A stretch of DNA of 64,000 bases from CBDDCQ01 sp965226285 (GCA_965226285.1 CBDDCQ010000006.1:310001-374000); one strand, 5' to 3'. Positions 1 to 11,000 are shown, counted from the first letter of the stretch. A program made the numbers and translations. The notes: generated by a model not told the origin, from the sequence alone.

Positions 1-381
1 TGGTATTTCGGTTTGTATATTTTTTAATTTGTCTAATAATTCTTTATTCGATACAAAGCAGTGTTCAATTTCAGCATGATTGAATATGTAGATGTAGTCT
101 TTGTCAGACATATTGGTATATACTGGTACGTTTATAGCACCTATTTGTAGCAGAGCCATGTCTAAGATGCACCACTCTGTACGGTTATTTGAGATGATAC
201 CTATATTGTCACCTTTTTTGATACCTATAGAGAGTAAACCTCTACTTAATTGATTGATTTGATCGATGTATTGTTGTATAGATATGAACTCCCACTTCCC
301 TTTTATTTTCATACCAAAAGCTCTTTTTTTAGGGTTTGTGTTTAACTGATGTGTGGGTATTTCAAATAATTTATTAATCAT
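1..381 (-). CDS. Long-chain acyl-CoA synthetase, N-terminal part (runs off window)
   Basis: Reading from the ATG at 381 down to base 1 gives 127 codons with no stop. The start MINKLFEIPTHQ and the segments LSIGIKKGDNIGIISNNRTE and DMALLQIGAINVPVYT are the N-terminal part of an AMP-forming long-chain fatty-acid CoA ligase. The TSGTTG ATP-binding motif and the catalytic domain would lie outside the window, so activity cannot be judged. The family activates free fatty acids through an acyl-adenylate before transfer to CoA. It is divergent from the sigma factor gene and the two share about 175 bp of AT-rich upstream DNA. Confidence 0.8.
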   Translation of the reverse strand, partial: MINKLFEIPTHQLNTNPKKRAFGMKIKGKWEFISIQQYIDQINQLSRGLLSIGIKKGDNIGIISNNRTEWCILDMALLQIGAINVPVYTNMSDKDYIYIFNHAEIEHCFVSNKELLDKLKNIQTEIP

Positions 382-517
382 GGTTGCGTGATTGTAGTTG
401 GAAAAAATTAAACGCTGCAAATATATATTATTTTATAAGAAGGTATGAATATGCTCGAATTTTATTAATGTGCATGGCATTAACATTTCATTAACATTTT
501 ATGGTCCTCTAGCAGGG

Positions 518-525
518 TATTTTTG
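518..525 (+). promoter_or_regulatory. Putative -7 element TATTTTTG for the sigma factor gene
   Basis: TATTTTTG fits the Bacteroidota -7 consensus TAnnTTTG and lies 32 bp before the ATG. No clear TTTG was seen at the expected upstream distance. Confidence 0.35.
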
Positions 526-557
526 CGACGAAGTTAATCGTTAAAAATATAAATATC

Positions 558-1142
558 ATGAAAAAAATACAAAAAAAATCAGATTCACAATTAATAAAAG
601 ACTATTTGAGTGGAAAGCAAGAGGGATTTAATGTACTTATAAAAAGGTATGAAAAATCGATATATCAAAAGATATATCAGAAGGTACAATCTCATAGTTT
701 AGCAGAAGATATTTTGCAAGAGGTACTTATCAAAACTATAGATAGTATAAAAAGTAAAAGGTATAATGAACAGGGTAAATTTTTACCTTGGGTGCTTAGA
801 ATTGCTAATAATATGGTTATAGATTATTTTAGAAGTCAAAGTAAATTATCTATATTGAAAAATACACAGGATTTTGATATATTTGATGTGATAGCTAGTA
901 CTGATAAAAATAAGGAGGCTAATATCATAGATGATGAAAAGAAGGAATCTTTAGAGAAATTGTTAAATAGGTTACCTGAAAATCAGAAACAGATTGTAAA
1001 AATGAGGTTTTATCAAGATATGGGTTTCAAGGAGATAGCTGAAAATTTGAAGATAAGCGTCAATACAGCTATTGGCAGGCTCATATATGCTATTGTCAAT
1101 TTAAGAAAGATGATAAAACTATTTGATATAGTCTTTTATTAA
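558..1142 (+). CDS. RNA polymerase sigma factor, sigma-70/ECF type
   Basis: The 194-residue protein has the two-domain layout of an ECF-type sigma factor. Region 2 covers about residues 25-95, with AEDILQEV and FLPWVLRIANNMVIDYFR, which would bind core polymerase and the -10-like element. Region 4 covers about residues 130-185, with LPENQKQIVKMRF followed by FKEIAENLKISVNTAIGRL, a helix-turn-helix for the -35-like element. The N-terminus is lysine rich. No anti-sigma gene follows; the next gene is on the opposite strand 6 bp away. It may be a general flavobacterial sigma factor rather than one tied to a surface-signalling operon. The regulon cannot be inferred from the sequence. Confidence 0.85.
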   Translation: MKKIQKKSDSQLIKDYLSGKQEGFNVLIKRYEKSIYQKIYQKVQSHSLAEDILQEVLIKTIDSIKSKRYNEQGKFLPWVLRIANNMVIDYFRSQSKLSILKNTQDFDIFDVIASTDKNKEANIIDDEKKESLEKLLNRLPENQKQIVKMRFYQDMGFKEIAENLKISVNTAIGRLIYAIVNLRKMIKLFDIVFY

Positions 1143-1148
1143 AAGATA

Positions 1149-2911
1149 TTATATAATGTTATATCGATATATAATATATAAAATACAAATAGTCATGTAT
1201 ATGATGGAGAAAGGGAATCCTATTTTAAAAAAGTCGTTAAACTTATATTGTCCAGGACCATATACCATTAAATTAGTTTGGTATCCTATAGGGCTTATGA
1301 ATGCTGCTGATGCTGAAAAGGCGATAGCTACATAAAAAGCGGTGCTATCTACATTTATTTTTTGAGTGATAGAATATACAATTGGAAATGCAATAGAGAC
1401 GGCTGCTACATTGGTGATAAATGAAGTTAGAATCATAGTTAGTATAAATACACCTATCAATAGCCCTATAGTCCCAAAGGGAGATAGTAGCATTGTAAAA
1501 CTATGTGAGAGCGTCTCTGCTGCTCCTGTATCTATAAGTGCTTTTCCTATAGTTATGGCACCTGCCAGTATCATTAGTAGGTGCAAATTTATATCTTTTT
1601 TGATACTCTGAGAGTTTAATAACCTTAGAGTTATCAAACTCATGAATATCAGTAATAAGGCTATAAGGAATGGAATGATATTCAAAATACACAGTGTAGT
1701 AATTAGTAATGCAATAGGAATAAATAATTTTTTCCTTTTAGAGTATCGTTCTTTAGATAGATCAATTTCAGATACTGGATAAAGATCTTTGGTGAATTCT
1801 ATTTTATGGTAAAATTCTTTTCCCGTAAGTAGTAGTAATAAATCCCCGTACATGAGTTTTAGGTTTCCTATTTTTCCTTGAATTTTTTCTCCGTTTCTAT
1901 GTATGCCTATAATTGCAGAGTTATATTCATGCCTGAAACCTATTTCTTTAATGGTTTTATCTACCAGTCTAGAGTTGAAAGGTACAACAGCTTCAGATAT
2001 TTTCCAGGGGTTATTTTCGTGTATTTTATCTTCGTTATAGATGAATGACAATCCTTTTATTTTTTTTACTAGTTTAAGGATACCCTTAGTATCTCCTGCA
2101 AAAAACAGTATGTCATTTCCTTGTAGTTCAAAATTTGGAGGGATAGGAGTAATCATATCGTTATCTCTGAGTATCTCTACCAAAAATACATCTTCTAAAT
2201 TCCTGAGTTTAGCTTTTTGTACAGTTTTACCAATTAAAACAGAATTTTCCTTTATCCTTACTTCTATTAGGTAGTCTTTATTTTTTTGTTTGAGTTGTTT
2301 AGATATATCAGTATTGGAGGGAAGTACTTTATAGCCCCAAAATATATTGTATAATATACCTGTTATGGATAGGATAATGCCTAAGTAAAAGAAATCAGAA
2401 AATTCTAAAACTTTTTGCTGGTTAGCAGAAAGTAAACCATTAAGAACCAAATTAGTAGAGGTACCTATTAGGGTAATCATACCGCCCAGAATAGCTGAAT
2501 AAGAAAGGGGGATGAGTAATTTAGAAGGGGCTATATTTCTCTTTTTTGACCATTTATATACATAAGGGATCATCGTAGCTACTATGGGGGTATTGTTCAT
2601 AAAGGATGAAAAAAAGTACTGAAAGCCATCATTTTAAGCATAAATAACTTTACATTTTTAGTTCGGAATATTTTGTCAAAGAGTTTATAAATACCAAAAT
2701 TATCTTTTATACATCCAGTGATAATAATCAGTAGGAATATAGCTACGATAGATGGGTTTGAAAAACTACTTAAAAAAGTATCTATCGTTACACAATTGAA
2801 AATTAGTAATACAATAGTTGCTAAAAAAAAAGTAATAGAGGGTTTTATCTTTTCTATGATAAGATTGATAATGACAATTAGAATAGTGGTAAGTACAATA
2901 TACTTATTCAT
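1149..2911 (-). pseudogene. SLC13-type transporter with TrkA-C domains, broken by a frameshift
   Basis: Two overlapping reading frames (2911-2597 and 2600-1149) together make one anion-transporter-like protein of about 590 residues. The N-terminal frame carries the first membrane helices and ends MLKMMAFSTFFHPL. The second frame continues with SSFMNNTPIVATMIPYVYKW, the conserved half-loop of the DASS/SLC13 fold, then two cytoplasmic TrkA-C-like domains (VRIKENSVLIGKTV and VPFNSRLVDKTIKEIGF) and the C-terminal helices. The break is at a run of seven A's on the + strand (around 2610-2617). One extra A would restore FSTFFSSFMNNTP. Substrate is unknown; relatives carry sulfate, dicarboxylates or other anions. 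It is either a real lesion, a phase-variable tract or a homopolymer sequencing error. Confidence 0.75.
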
Positions 2912-3004
2912 CACATATTTTAATATTTAGGTATAGTTAATTTTAGTGTAAAATATGAAAGGTCAAATATATAATTATTATTGTTTATTTTTACTTAAGT
3001 TAAT

Positions 3005-3332
3005 TAATTTTGAATATAACCAAATATTATTTCTTTTACCTTTACTTTTTTGCCTTTTTTATATGTCCATAATTCATCTAAACTTAATTGTTGAAAGTTT
3101 TGATGATTCAATTTTTTTACTATTATAGTAATGATTCAGATACTCTTTTCCTATTTTTTTTAGATGTTGAAAAATAGTTTGATGAGAAAAACCTAATATG
3201 CTACCTATAGCTCTTATACTTGTTTCTTACAGTATATAGTTTTATATTCTTCAGTGATAAACTTATATTTTGAATTAAAGGGCTTCTACCATTTTTTGAA
3301 ATTTTACTGCGATTACATTTAATACAATTCAT
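3005..3332 (-). pseudogene. IS1-like transposase remnant, multiply frameshifted
   Basis: No long ORF is present, but on the minus strand successive frames give MNCIKCNRSKISKNGR (an InsA-type zinc-finger start), then KYKFITEEYKTIYCKKQ, SIRAIGSILGFSHQTIFQHL (the helix-turn-helix) and finally LSLDELWTYKKGKK (the DE-W motif that opens the IS1 catalytic part). At least two frameshifts separate these pieces and the catalytic C-terminus is missing. This explains most of the roughly 690-bp gap between 2911 and 3623. The remainder, 3333-3469, is AT-rich with no recognised feature apart from a G-rich stretch near 3369 that could be an old IS end. Confidence 0.55.
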
Positions 3333-3469
3333 AGATGGTTATAATATTTTTCCATTGAGTTATTACAGCCCCCAAAATTGAATTTACTGCGATAACTTTT
3401 TATCGAGTTTTAACGAAGTGTTCGTGTAGTATTTTTAAGGTTTGGGAATTAAAAGTATTGAAATCAAAT

Positions 3470-3564
3470 AAAGATGCCTGTATGAAAACAATTTCTCTCT
3501 ATATCTGTTTTGAAAAAAAATTATTTTCTTTGTTCATTATTTTAAAATTTGTTTATTAATTTTG
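3470..3564 (+). promoter_or_regulatory. Upstream control region of the first giant lipoprotein, shared with its paralogue
   Basis: Bases 3470-3540 match 7961-8030 closely (for example AAAGATGCC.GTATGAAAAC and a following TTTTGA.AAAAA block). Both end in a -7 box just before TTTGCAT; here it is TAATTTTG at 3557-3564. A TTTG at 3529-3532 lies 24 bp upstream, slightly long for a -33 element. The shared block suggests the gene was duplicated together with its promoter. Confidence 0.5.
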
Positions 3565-3622
3565 CATTTCATTAAATTATTGATAATTTATCATCAATAA
3601 TTAATTATTAATCATTACTAAA

Positions 3623-6600
3623 ATGCAAAAGATTAGATATTTTTTTGGTTTATTAGCATTCATATTTTCTATGAGTCAACTGACCCAATGTAATAAAGAC
3701 GATAAGTCTTTGAAAAAGAGCAAAGAGGCATCAATCATCTCCTTTGAATTGGGCACTTATAAAGCCAAGTTAAACGGCACCTCATTATCATTATTAATAG
3801 AGTTACCCTACGCAGCGGATATAAGTTCTTTATCGGCAAAGGTAGAGTTATCGGCAAAGGCAACGATCAAACCCGACCCAACGACAGTGAAAGATTGGAA
3901 CAATCCAGTATCGTTTACAGTAACCGCAGAGAATGGAGAGAGCAAAAAATATACAGTAACGGTAAAAATATTACGTCCGGTATTGACCTTTGAAAAACTG
4001 ACCAAAGAATATACAAAAGGTGGGCATTTGAATGCTACAGAAATTCTAAATCATGTAAAAGGTGCAAAGGCTGGCTATACTTTAAAAGAGATCACAAATC
4101 TGAATCCTAATGATATAGTAAGGGTCAATGGAACTGCACCAAATCTAAGATTAGCATTTAATCAGGTGGGCGTTTTTACGGCTTCGTTGCACTTAAAACA
4201 CAATGCTACATCCGATTTGGATGTAACGCTCAGTAATGCAGCGTTTGAAATTACAAAGGGGGTTGCTCCATCGGATTTAAGCTGGGTAAAACAAATCAAG
4301 GTTTATGCTTCGGGTGGAGAGATAAGCAACGTTGAATTATTAGGCGGTCTATCGGGTCCAAAAGAGGGCTATCGTGTAAAATCAGCACAGATTACCAATG
4401 ATTCAGGGGGCAGTGGTGCAAGGGTTTCAGGGAGCGGTACAGTGGCTAAAATTACCAGTTACGGCAAAGCCACTATCTTGACGTTGACACTTGTATTTGA
4501 ACACGATACAAAAGCAGACAAAACCATAACGGGTGCACAATTTGAACTTACCAGTGGAGATGTACCTTTAAGTTGGAGCAGACAAAGCAAGGCTTATGGT
4601 TCCCCAGCAGAGATAAGCAATGCAGCGTTATTGGGTGGTGTGAGAGGTACAAAAACAGGTTATCGTATCAAATCAGTACAGATTACAGATGATTCGACAA
4701 GCAGTGGTGCGCGTGTTTCAGGAAGTGGTACTGCAGCTAAGATCGTCAGTTATGGCAAAGCCACTATCTTAACGTTGACGCTTGTACTTCAGCACGATAC
4801 CAAAGCAGAAAAAACCATAACGGGTGCACAATTTGAAATTACAAAGAAGGTTGCACCTATCAATTTAAGATGGATAAAACAAACGAAGAGGTATCGTTCT
4901 GGTCAGGAGATAAGCAACGTTGAATTATTAGGCGGTCTATCGGGTCCAAAAGAGGGCTATCGTGTAAAATCAGCACAGATTACCAATGATTCCTCAGGCA
5001 GTGGAGCAAGGGTTTCAGGGATTGGCAGAGCGGCTAAAATTACCAGTTATGGCAAACCTACTATCTTAACGTTGACACTTGTATTTGAACACGATACAAA
5101 AGCAGACAAAACCATAACGGGTGCACAATTTGAACTTACCAGTGGAGATGTACCTTTAAGTTGGAGCAGACAAAGCAAGGTTTATGGTTCCCCAGCAGAG
5201 ATAAGCAATGCAGCGTTATTGGGCGGTGTGAGAGGTACAAAAACAGGTTATCGTATCAAATCAGTACAGATTACAGATGATTCAACAAGCAGTGGTGCGC
5301 GTGTTTCAGGAAGTGGTACTGCAGCTAAGATCGTCAGTTATGGCAAAGCCACTATCTTGACGTTGACGCTTGTACTTCAGCACGATACCAAAGCAGAAAA
5401 AACCATAACGGGTGCACAATTTGAAATTACAAAGAAGGTTGCACCTATCAATTTAAGATGGATAAAACAAACGAAGAGGTATCGTTCTGGTCAGGAGATA
5501 AGCAACTTTGAATTGTTATCAGGTCTCGAAGGTTCAAAATTAGGGTATCGTATGAAAACCGTACAGATTACGGATGATTCCTCAAGTAGTGGTGCGCGTG
5601 TTTCAGGGAGTGGAACTGCAGCTAAAATCGTGGGTTATGACAAGCCTACTATCTTGACGTTGACACTTGTATTTGAACACGATACCAAAGCAGATAAAAC
5701 CATAACGGGTGCACAATTTGAACTTACCAGTGGAGATGTACCTTTAAGTTGGAGCAGACAAAGCAAGGTTTATGGTTCCCCAGCAGAGATAAGCAATGCA
5801 GCGTTATTGGGCGGTGTGAGAGGTACAAAAACAGGTTATCGTATCAAATCAGTACAGATTACAGATGATTCAACAAGCAGTGGTGCGCGTGTTTCAGGAA
5901 GTGGTACTGCAGCTAAGATCGTCAGTTATGGCAAAGCCACTATCTTGACGTTGACGCTTGTACTTCAGCACGCTACCAAAGCAGAAAAAACGCTCAGTAA
6001 TGCAGTGTTTGAAATTAGAAAGATGCCCGTACCGGTTGATTTGAGTTGGCGTAAACGAAGTAAGGTTTACAGCGTTAGAGGAGAGATCAGCAATGGAGAA
6101 TTATTAAACGGTCTTAGTGGTACAAAAACAGGGTATCAAATAAAAACAGTAACCATAAGTGATGCAAGAGGTACAGGAGCAAGGGTTTTAGGTAACGGCA
6201 CTTCAGCTAAGATCGTCAGTTATACCAAGGCAGGTACTTTGACCTTATCGATTGTATTTGAAAACGATACCAAGGAGGATAAAAACATCACTGGTGCGGA
6301 GTTTGAAATTACGAAGGGTTCAGCACCGCTTTTAACTTGGACGAAGCAAACGAAGCCGTTTAGCAGTGGTGGCGAAATTACCAACACCAATTTATTAGCA
6401 GGCGTTACGGGCAGTGGTAAGAATGGTTACACCATTAAAACCGTTACCATTACCAATAAAAACGGTACAAGTGCAAGGGTTTCAGGGAGCGGTACTTCAG
6501 CTAAAATTACGAGTTATAACAAAGCAGGTACGCTTACGCTTACGATTGTTTTACAACATGATACTAAAGAAGATGTAACCCTTAGAAATGCGGCGTTTGA

Positions 6601-7849
6601 GATTACCAAACCGAATACAGAAAGTTTAAGTTGGACCAAGCAAACGAAGGCGTTTAGCAGTAGTGGGGAGATAAGCAATGCAGAATTATTAGCAGGTGTT
6701 ACGGGCAGTGGTAAGAATGGCTACACTATTAAAACCGTTACCATTACCAATAAAAACGGTACAAGTGCGAGGGTTTCAGGGAGCGGTACTTCAGCTAAAA
6801 TTACGACTTATACCAAAGCGGGTACGCTTACGCTCACCATTGTGTTAGCACATGATACTAAAAAAGATGCTACTATTAGAAATGCGGAGTTTGAAATTAC
6901 GAAGGATGCAGCACCGCGTTTAACTTGGACGAAGCAAACGAAGCCGTTTAGCAGTGGTGGCGAAATTACGAATCCCGAGCTATTAGCAGGCGTTACGGGC
7001 AGTGGTAAGAATGGCTACACCATTAAAACCGTTAACATTACGAATAAAAACGGTACAAGTGCGCGGGTTTCAGGGAGCGGCAGAGCAGCTAAAATTACGA
7101 GTTATAACAAAGCAGGTACGCTTACCCTTACGATTGTTTTACAACACGATGCTAAAGACGATGTAACCCTTAGAAACGCAGAGTTTCATATTTATCGTGA
7201 TATTTTTACGATAAATAGTAGTGGGGAAGTAACACTTAAAACAGGCGTTGACAAAAATAGTTTAACAACAGTAACCATTCCTTATATGATTAATGGTACC
7301 ACCGTAACCAGTATTGGATATAAGGCATTTGCATACTGTAGGAAACTTACCAGTATTACGATTCCTAATTCCGTAACCAGTATTGGATATGAGGCATTTT
7401 ATGATTGTATGTTACTTACCAGTATTACGATTCCTAATTCGGTAACCAGTATTGGAAATTCGGTATTTTCTGCTTGTGGCAAACTTACCCGTATTACGAT
7501 TCCTAATTCGGTAACCAGTATTGGAAATGGGGCATTTAATAATTGTAATTCACTTACCCGTATTACGATTGATAATTCCGTAACCAGTATTGGAAATGAG
7601 GCATTTAGAGATTGTAATTCACTTACCAGTATTACGATGGGTAATTCCGTAACCAGTATTGGAAAGTGGATATTTAGAGATTGTACCTCCCTCACTACTA
7701 TCAAACTGCCTAATTCCATAACCACTATTGGAGATAGTCCATTTACAGCTTGTAGCAAGCTCACTACCATACAGGTACCTAATGCTAAGGTGACTGATTG
7801 GCAAGCGAACCTAAGAAAAGGTAATACTGCATCAGTGGTGGGGTATTAA
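3623..7849 (+). CDS. Giant repeat lipoprotein: DUF5018-like domain, 11 Ig-like repeats, TpLRR C-terminus
   Basis: The 1408-residue protein starts with a lipoprotein signal whose lipobox LTQC puts the lipidated Cys at residue 23. Residues of about 35-118 resemble DUF5018-type Ig-like domains (KATIKPDPTTVKDW, SKKYTVTVKI). Eleven repeats of roughly 75-98 residues follow, each opening with an LxWxKQxKxY/F pattern, then GEISNxELL, GYxIK, GARVSGSG and ending FEITK. From about residue 1190 come BspA/TpLRR repeats of 23 residues (IPNSVTSIGxxAFxxC). TpLRR proteins in other bacteria are surface adhesins; that role here is inference. Three copies of a 588-bp block make the middle prone to recombination. 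It is paralogous to the gene at 8100 and shares repeats with the one at 32714. Confidence 0.85.
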   Translation: MQKIRYFFGLLAFIFSMSQLTQCNKDDKSLKKSKEASIISFELGTYKAKLNGTSLSLLIELPYAADISSLSAKVELSAKATIKPDPTTVKDWNNPVSFTVTAENGESKKYTVTVKILRPVLTFEKLTKEYTKGGHLNATEILNHVKGAKAGYTLKEITNLNPNDIVRVNGTAPNLRLAFNQVGVFTASLHLKHNATSDLDVTLSNAAFEITKGVAPSDLSWVKQIKVYASGGEISNVELLGGLSGPKEGYRVKSAQITNDSGGSGARVSGSGTVAKITSYGKATILTLTLVFEHDTKADKTITGAQFELTSGDVPLSWSRQSKAYGSPAEISNAALLGGVRGTKTGYRIKSVQITDDSTSSGARVSGSGTAAKIVSYGKATILTLTLVLQHDTKAEKTITGAQFEITKKVAPINLRWIKQTKRYRSGQEISNVELLGGLSGPKEGYRVKSAQITNDSSGSGARVSGIGRAAKITSYGKPTILTLTLVFEHDTKADKTITGAQFELTSGDVPLSWSRQSKVYGSPAEISNAALLGGVRGTKTGYRIKSVQITDDSTSSGARVSGSGTAAKIVSYGKATILTLTLVLQHDTKAEKTITGAQFEITKKVAPINLRWIKQTKRYRSGQEISNFELLSGLEGSKLGYRMKTVQITDDSSSSGARVSGSGTAAKIVGYDKPTILTLTLVFEHDTKADKTITGAQFELTSGDVPLSWSRQSKVYGSPAEISNAALLGGVRGTKTGYRIKSVQITDDSTSSGARVSGSGTAAKIVSYGKATILTLTLVLQHATKAEKTLSNAVFEIRKMPVPVDLSWRKRSKVYSVRGEISNGELLNGLSGTKTGYQIKTVTISDARGTGARVLGNGTSAKIVSYTKAGTLTLSIVFENDTKEDKNITGAEFEITKGSAPLLTWTKQTKPFSSGGEITNTNLLAGVTGSGKNGYTIKTVTITNKNGTSARVSGSGTSAKITSYNKAGTLTLTIVLQHDTKEDVTLRNAAFEITKPNTESLSWTKQTKAFSSSGEISNAELLAGVTGSGKNGYTIKTVTITNKNGTSARVSGSGTSAKITTYTKAGTLTLTIVLAHDTKKDATIRNAEFEITKDAAPRLTWTKQTKPFSSGGEITNPELLAGVTGSGKNGYTIKTVNITNKNGTSARVSGSGRAAKITSYNKAGTLTLTIVLQHDAKDDVTLRNAEFHIYRDIFTINSSGEVTLKTGVDKNSLTTVTIPYMINGTTVTSIGYKAFAYCRKLTSITIPNSVTSIGYEAFYDCMLLTSITIPNSVTSIGNSVFSACGKLTRITIPNSVTSIGNGAFNNCNSLTRITIDNSVTSIGNEAFRDCNSLTSITMGNSVTSIGKWIFRDCTSLTTIKLPNSITTIGDSPFTACSKLTTIQVPNAKVTDWQANLRKGNTASVVGY
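4315..5980 (+). repeat. Higher-order 588-bp tandem repeat inside the lipoprotein gene
   Basis: Matching landmarks recur with a constant 588-bp (196-codon) offset: GATAAGCAACGTTGAATTAT at 4321 and 4909, and ACACGATAC at 4501, 5089 and 5677. Each unit is two Ig-like repeats. Long stretches between copies are identical or nearly so, so the last amplification was recent or is being homogenised. Confidence 0.85.
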
Positions 7850-7887
7850 GGTAAATTAAAGTGATGTTCATCATAGGATAAAAGGGA

Positions 7888-7912
7888 AGTAGGGACAGGT
7901 CCCTACTTTTTT
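7888..7912 (+). terminator. Rho-independent terminator after the first giant lipoprotein
   Basis: AGTAGGGAC and GTCCCTACT form a 9-bp stem with a 2-nt loop followed by six T's, 38 bp after the stop. A second inverted repeat (AATCCCCCTTT with AAAGGGGGATT, 7921-7955) follows. The terminator after the paralogue at 11623 has the same stem ends and the same trailing CTTTTTTGCGTATTT. Confidence 0.8.
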
Positions 7913-7960
7913 GCGTATTTAATCCCCCTTTTTTAAAGGGGGACAAAGGGGGATTTTACC

Positions 7961-8054
7961 AAAGATGCCCGTATGAAAACAATTACTCTCTATACTTGTT
8001 TTGAGAAAAAAATAATTTTTTTGTTTCTTATTTAAGATTTTAGTTATAAATTTG
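7961..8054 (+). promoter_or_regulatory. Promoter region of the second giant lipoprotein
   Basis: The block matching 3470-3540 is followed by TTTG at 8020-8023 and TAAATTTG at 8047-8054, spaced by 23 bp. This fits the flavobacterial TTG/TAnnTTTG pattern at its upper spacing limit. Confidence 0.55.
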
Positions 8055-8099
8055 CATCCGATATTAAATCAAATATTCAAAATAAAAAGTTAAAAAGTT

Positions 8100-11000
8100 A
8101 TGAATAAAAAAATGAAAAGTTTTGTTAGTGTACTATCATTGATATTGCATTTTACACTAATGATTAATTGTAATAAGGAAGATAAGCCTTTGGAAAAGAG
8201 CAAAGACGCATCAATCATCTCATTTGAATTAGGCACTTATACTGGCAAGTTAAACGGCACCTCCTTATTGATAGAGGTACCTTATGGAACAAATATAAAT
8301 TCTTTATCGGCAAAGGTAAAGCTATCTGCAAAGGCAACGATCAAACCCGACCCAAAGACAGTGAAAGATTGGAGTGCTCCAGTATTGTTTACGGTAACTG
8401 CAGAAAATGGAAATAGCAAAAAATATACAGTAAAGGTAAAGATATTACCTGCGGTATTGACTTTTGAAAAACTGACCAAAGAATATACAAAAGGTGGGCA
8501 TTTGAATGCTACAGAAATTTTGAAGAATGTAAGAGGGCAAAAAGCAAGCTATACTTTAAAGGAGATCACAAATCTGAATCCTAATGATATAGTAAAGGTC
8601 AATGGAAGTGCACCAAATCTAAGGTTAGCATTTAATCGTGTAGGCGTTTTTACGGCTTCGTTGCGCTTAAAACACAATGCTACATCCGATTTGGATGTAA
8701 CGATAAGTAATGCGGAGTTTGAAATTACCAGTGGAGCTGTATCAGGAGGTTTAAGATGGCGTAAACAAAGCAAGGTTTATGGTTCGGGTGGAGAGATAAG
8801 CAACGTTGAATTATTAGGGGGTCTATGGGGACCAAAAGAGGGGTATCGTGTAAAATCGGTACAGATTACGAATGATTCAGGGGGCAGTGGTGCGCGTGTT
8901 TCAGGAAGTGGTATTGGTGCTAAGATCATTAATTATAGCAAAGCCACTATCTTGACGTTGACACTTGTATTTGAACACGCTACCAAAGCAGAAAAAACCA
9001 TAACGGGTGCACAATTTGAAATTACAAAGATGATTGCCCCTACCAATTTAACTTGGGTAAAACAAATGAAGAGGTATCGTTCTGGTCAGGAGATAAGCAA
9101 CGTTGAATTGTTGTTAGGTCTGGAAGGTTCAAAAGTAGGTTATCGTATAAAATCAGTACAGATTACGGATGATTCCTCAAGTAGTGGTGCGCGTGTTTCA
9201 GGTAGTGGTACTGGAGCTAAGATCGTTAATTATAGCAAAGCTACTATTTTGACATTGACCCTTGTATTTGAACACGATACGAAAGCAGATAAAACCATAA
9301 CGGGTGCACAATTTGAACTTACCAGTGTAGCTGTATCTGTACCTTTAAGTTGGAGCAGACAAAGCAAGGTTTACAGTCCTGCAAGAGAGATAAGCAATAC
9401 AGAGTTATTGGGCGGTGTGCGAGGTACAAAAGACGGCTATCGTATCAAATCAGTACAGATTACCAATGATTCAGGGGGCAGTGGTGCACTTGTTTCAGGA
9501 AGTGGTACTGCAGCTAAAATCATTGGTTACGGCAAAGCCACTACCTTGACGTTGACGCTTTTACTTGAACACGCTACGAAAGCAGAAAAAACGCTCAGTA
9601 ATGCAGTGTTTGAAATTAGAAAGATGTCGGTACCGGTTGATTTGAGTTGGCGTAAACAAAGTAAGGTTTATAGTGTTGGAGGAGAGATCAGCAATGTAGC
9701 ATTATTAAGCGGTCTTAGCGGTACAAAAACAGGCTATCGAATCAAAGCAGTAAACATAAGTGATGCAGGAGGCACAGGCGCAAGGGTTTCAGGTAATGGT
9801 ACTTCAGCTAAGATCGTCAGTTATACCAAGGCGGGTACTTTGACTTTATCGATTGTATTTGAACACGATACCAAGGAGGATAAAAACATCACTGGTGGGG
9901 CGTTTGAAATTACGAAGGCGTCAGCACCGCTTTTAACTTGGACAAAGCAAAGGAAGCCGTTTAGCAGTGGTGGCGAAATTACCAATGCCGATCTATTAGC
10001 AGGCGTTACAGGCAGTGGTAAGAATGGATACACCCTTAAAACCGTTACCATTACCAATAAAAACGGTACAAGTGCGACTGTTTCAGGGAGCGGCAAATCG
10101 GCTAAAATTACGAGTTATACCAAAATAGGTACGTTTACGCTTACCCTTGTGTTAGTACACGATACCAAAAGGGATGTAACCCTTAGCAATGCACAGTTTG
10201 AAATTACGAAGGCGTCAGCACCGCTTTTAACTTGGACGAAGCAAACGAAGCCGTTTAGCAGTAGTGGCGAAATTACCAATGCCGATCTATTAGCAGGCGT
10301 TACGGGCAGTGGTAAGAATGGATACACCATTAAAACCGTTACGATTAGTGATTATGGTGGCATGACCAGTGCGCGGGTTTCAGGGAGCGGCAGAGCAGCT
10401 AAAATTACGAGTTATACCAAAATTGGTACGCTTACGCTCACCCTTGTGTTAGCACACGATACTAAAAACGATGTAACCCTTAGAAATGCACAATTTGAAA
10501 TTATAAAGGGCGATGCGGAAAGTTTAAGTTGGACGAAGCAAACGAAGCCGTTTAGCAGTAGTGGCGAAATTACCAATGCCAATCTATTAGCAGGCGTTAC
10601 AGGAAGCGGTAAGACAGGCTACACCATTAAAACCGTTACCATTACGAATAAAAACGGTACAAGTGCGACTGTTTCAGGGAGCGGTACTTCAGCTAAAATT
10701 ACGAGTTATAACAAAGCAGGTACGCTTACGCTCACCCTTGTGTTAGCACACCCCAGCAAATCAGATGCTACTATTTCAAATGCACAGTTTCATATTTATC
10801 GTGATATTTTTACAATAAGTAGTAGTGGGGAAGTAACACTTAAAACAAGCGTTAACACAAATAGTTTAACAACAGTAACCATTCCCTATATGATTAATGG
10901 TACCACCGTAACCAGTATTGTAGAGAGGGCATTTTTTAGTTGTAGAAAACTTACTAGTATTACGATTCCTAATTCCGTAACCAGTATTGGAAATGATGCA

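Noticed and set aside
3304..3400. Repeat of TTACTGCGAT as IS ends
   Set aside because: The match is about 10 bp and one copy lies inside the transposase remnant coding sequence; too weak to call an inverted repeat or target duplication.
7399..7770. Long minus-strand ORF opposite the LRR repeats
   Set aside because: It is the shadow of repeated coding sequence on the other strand; the translation is a simple echo of the LRR repeats.
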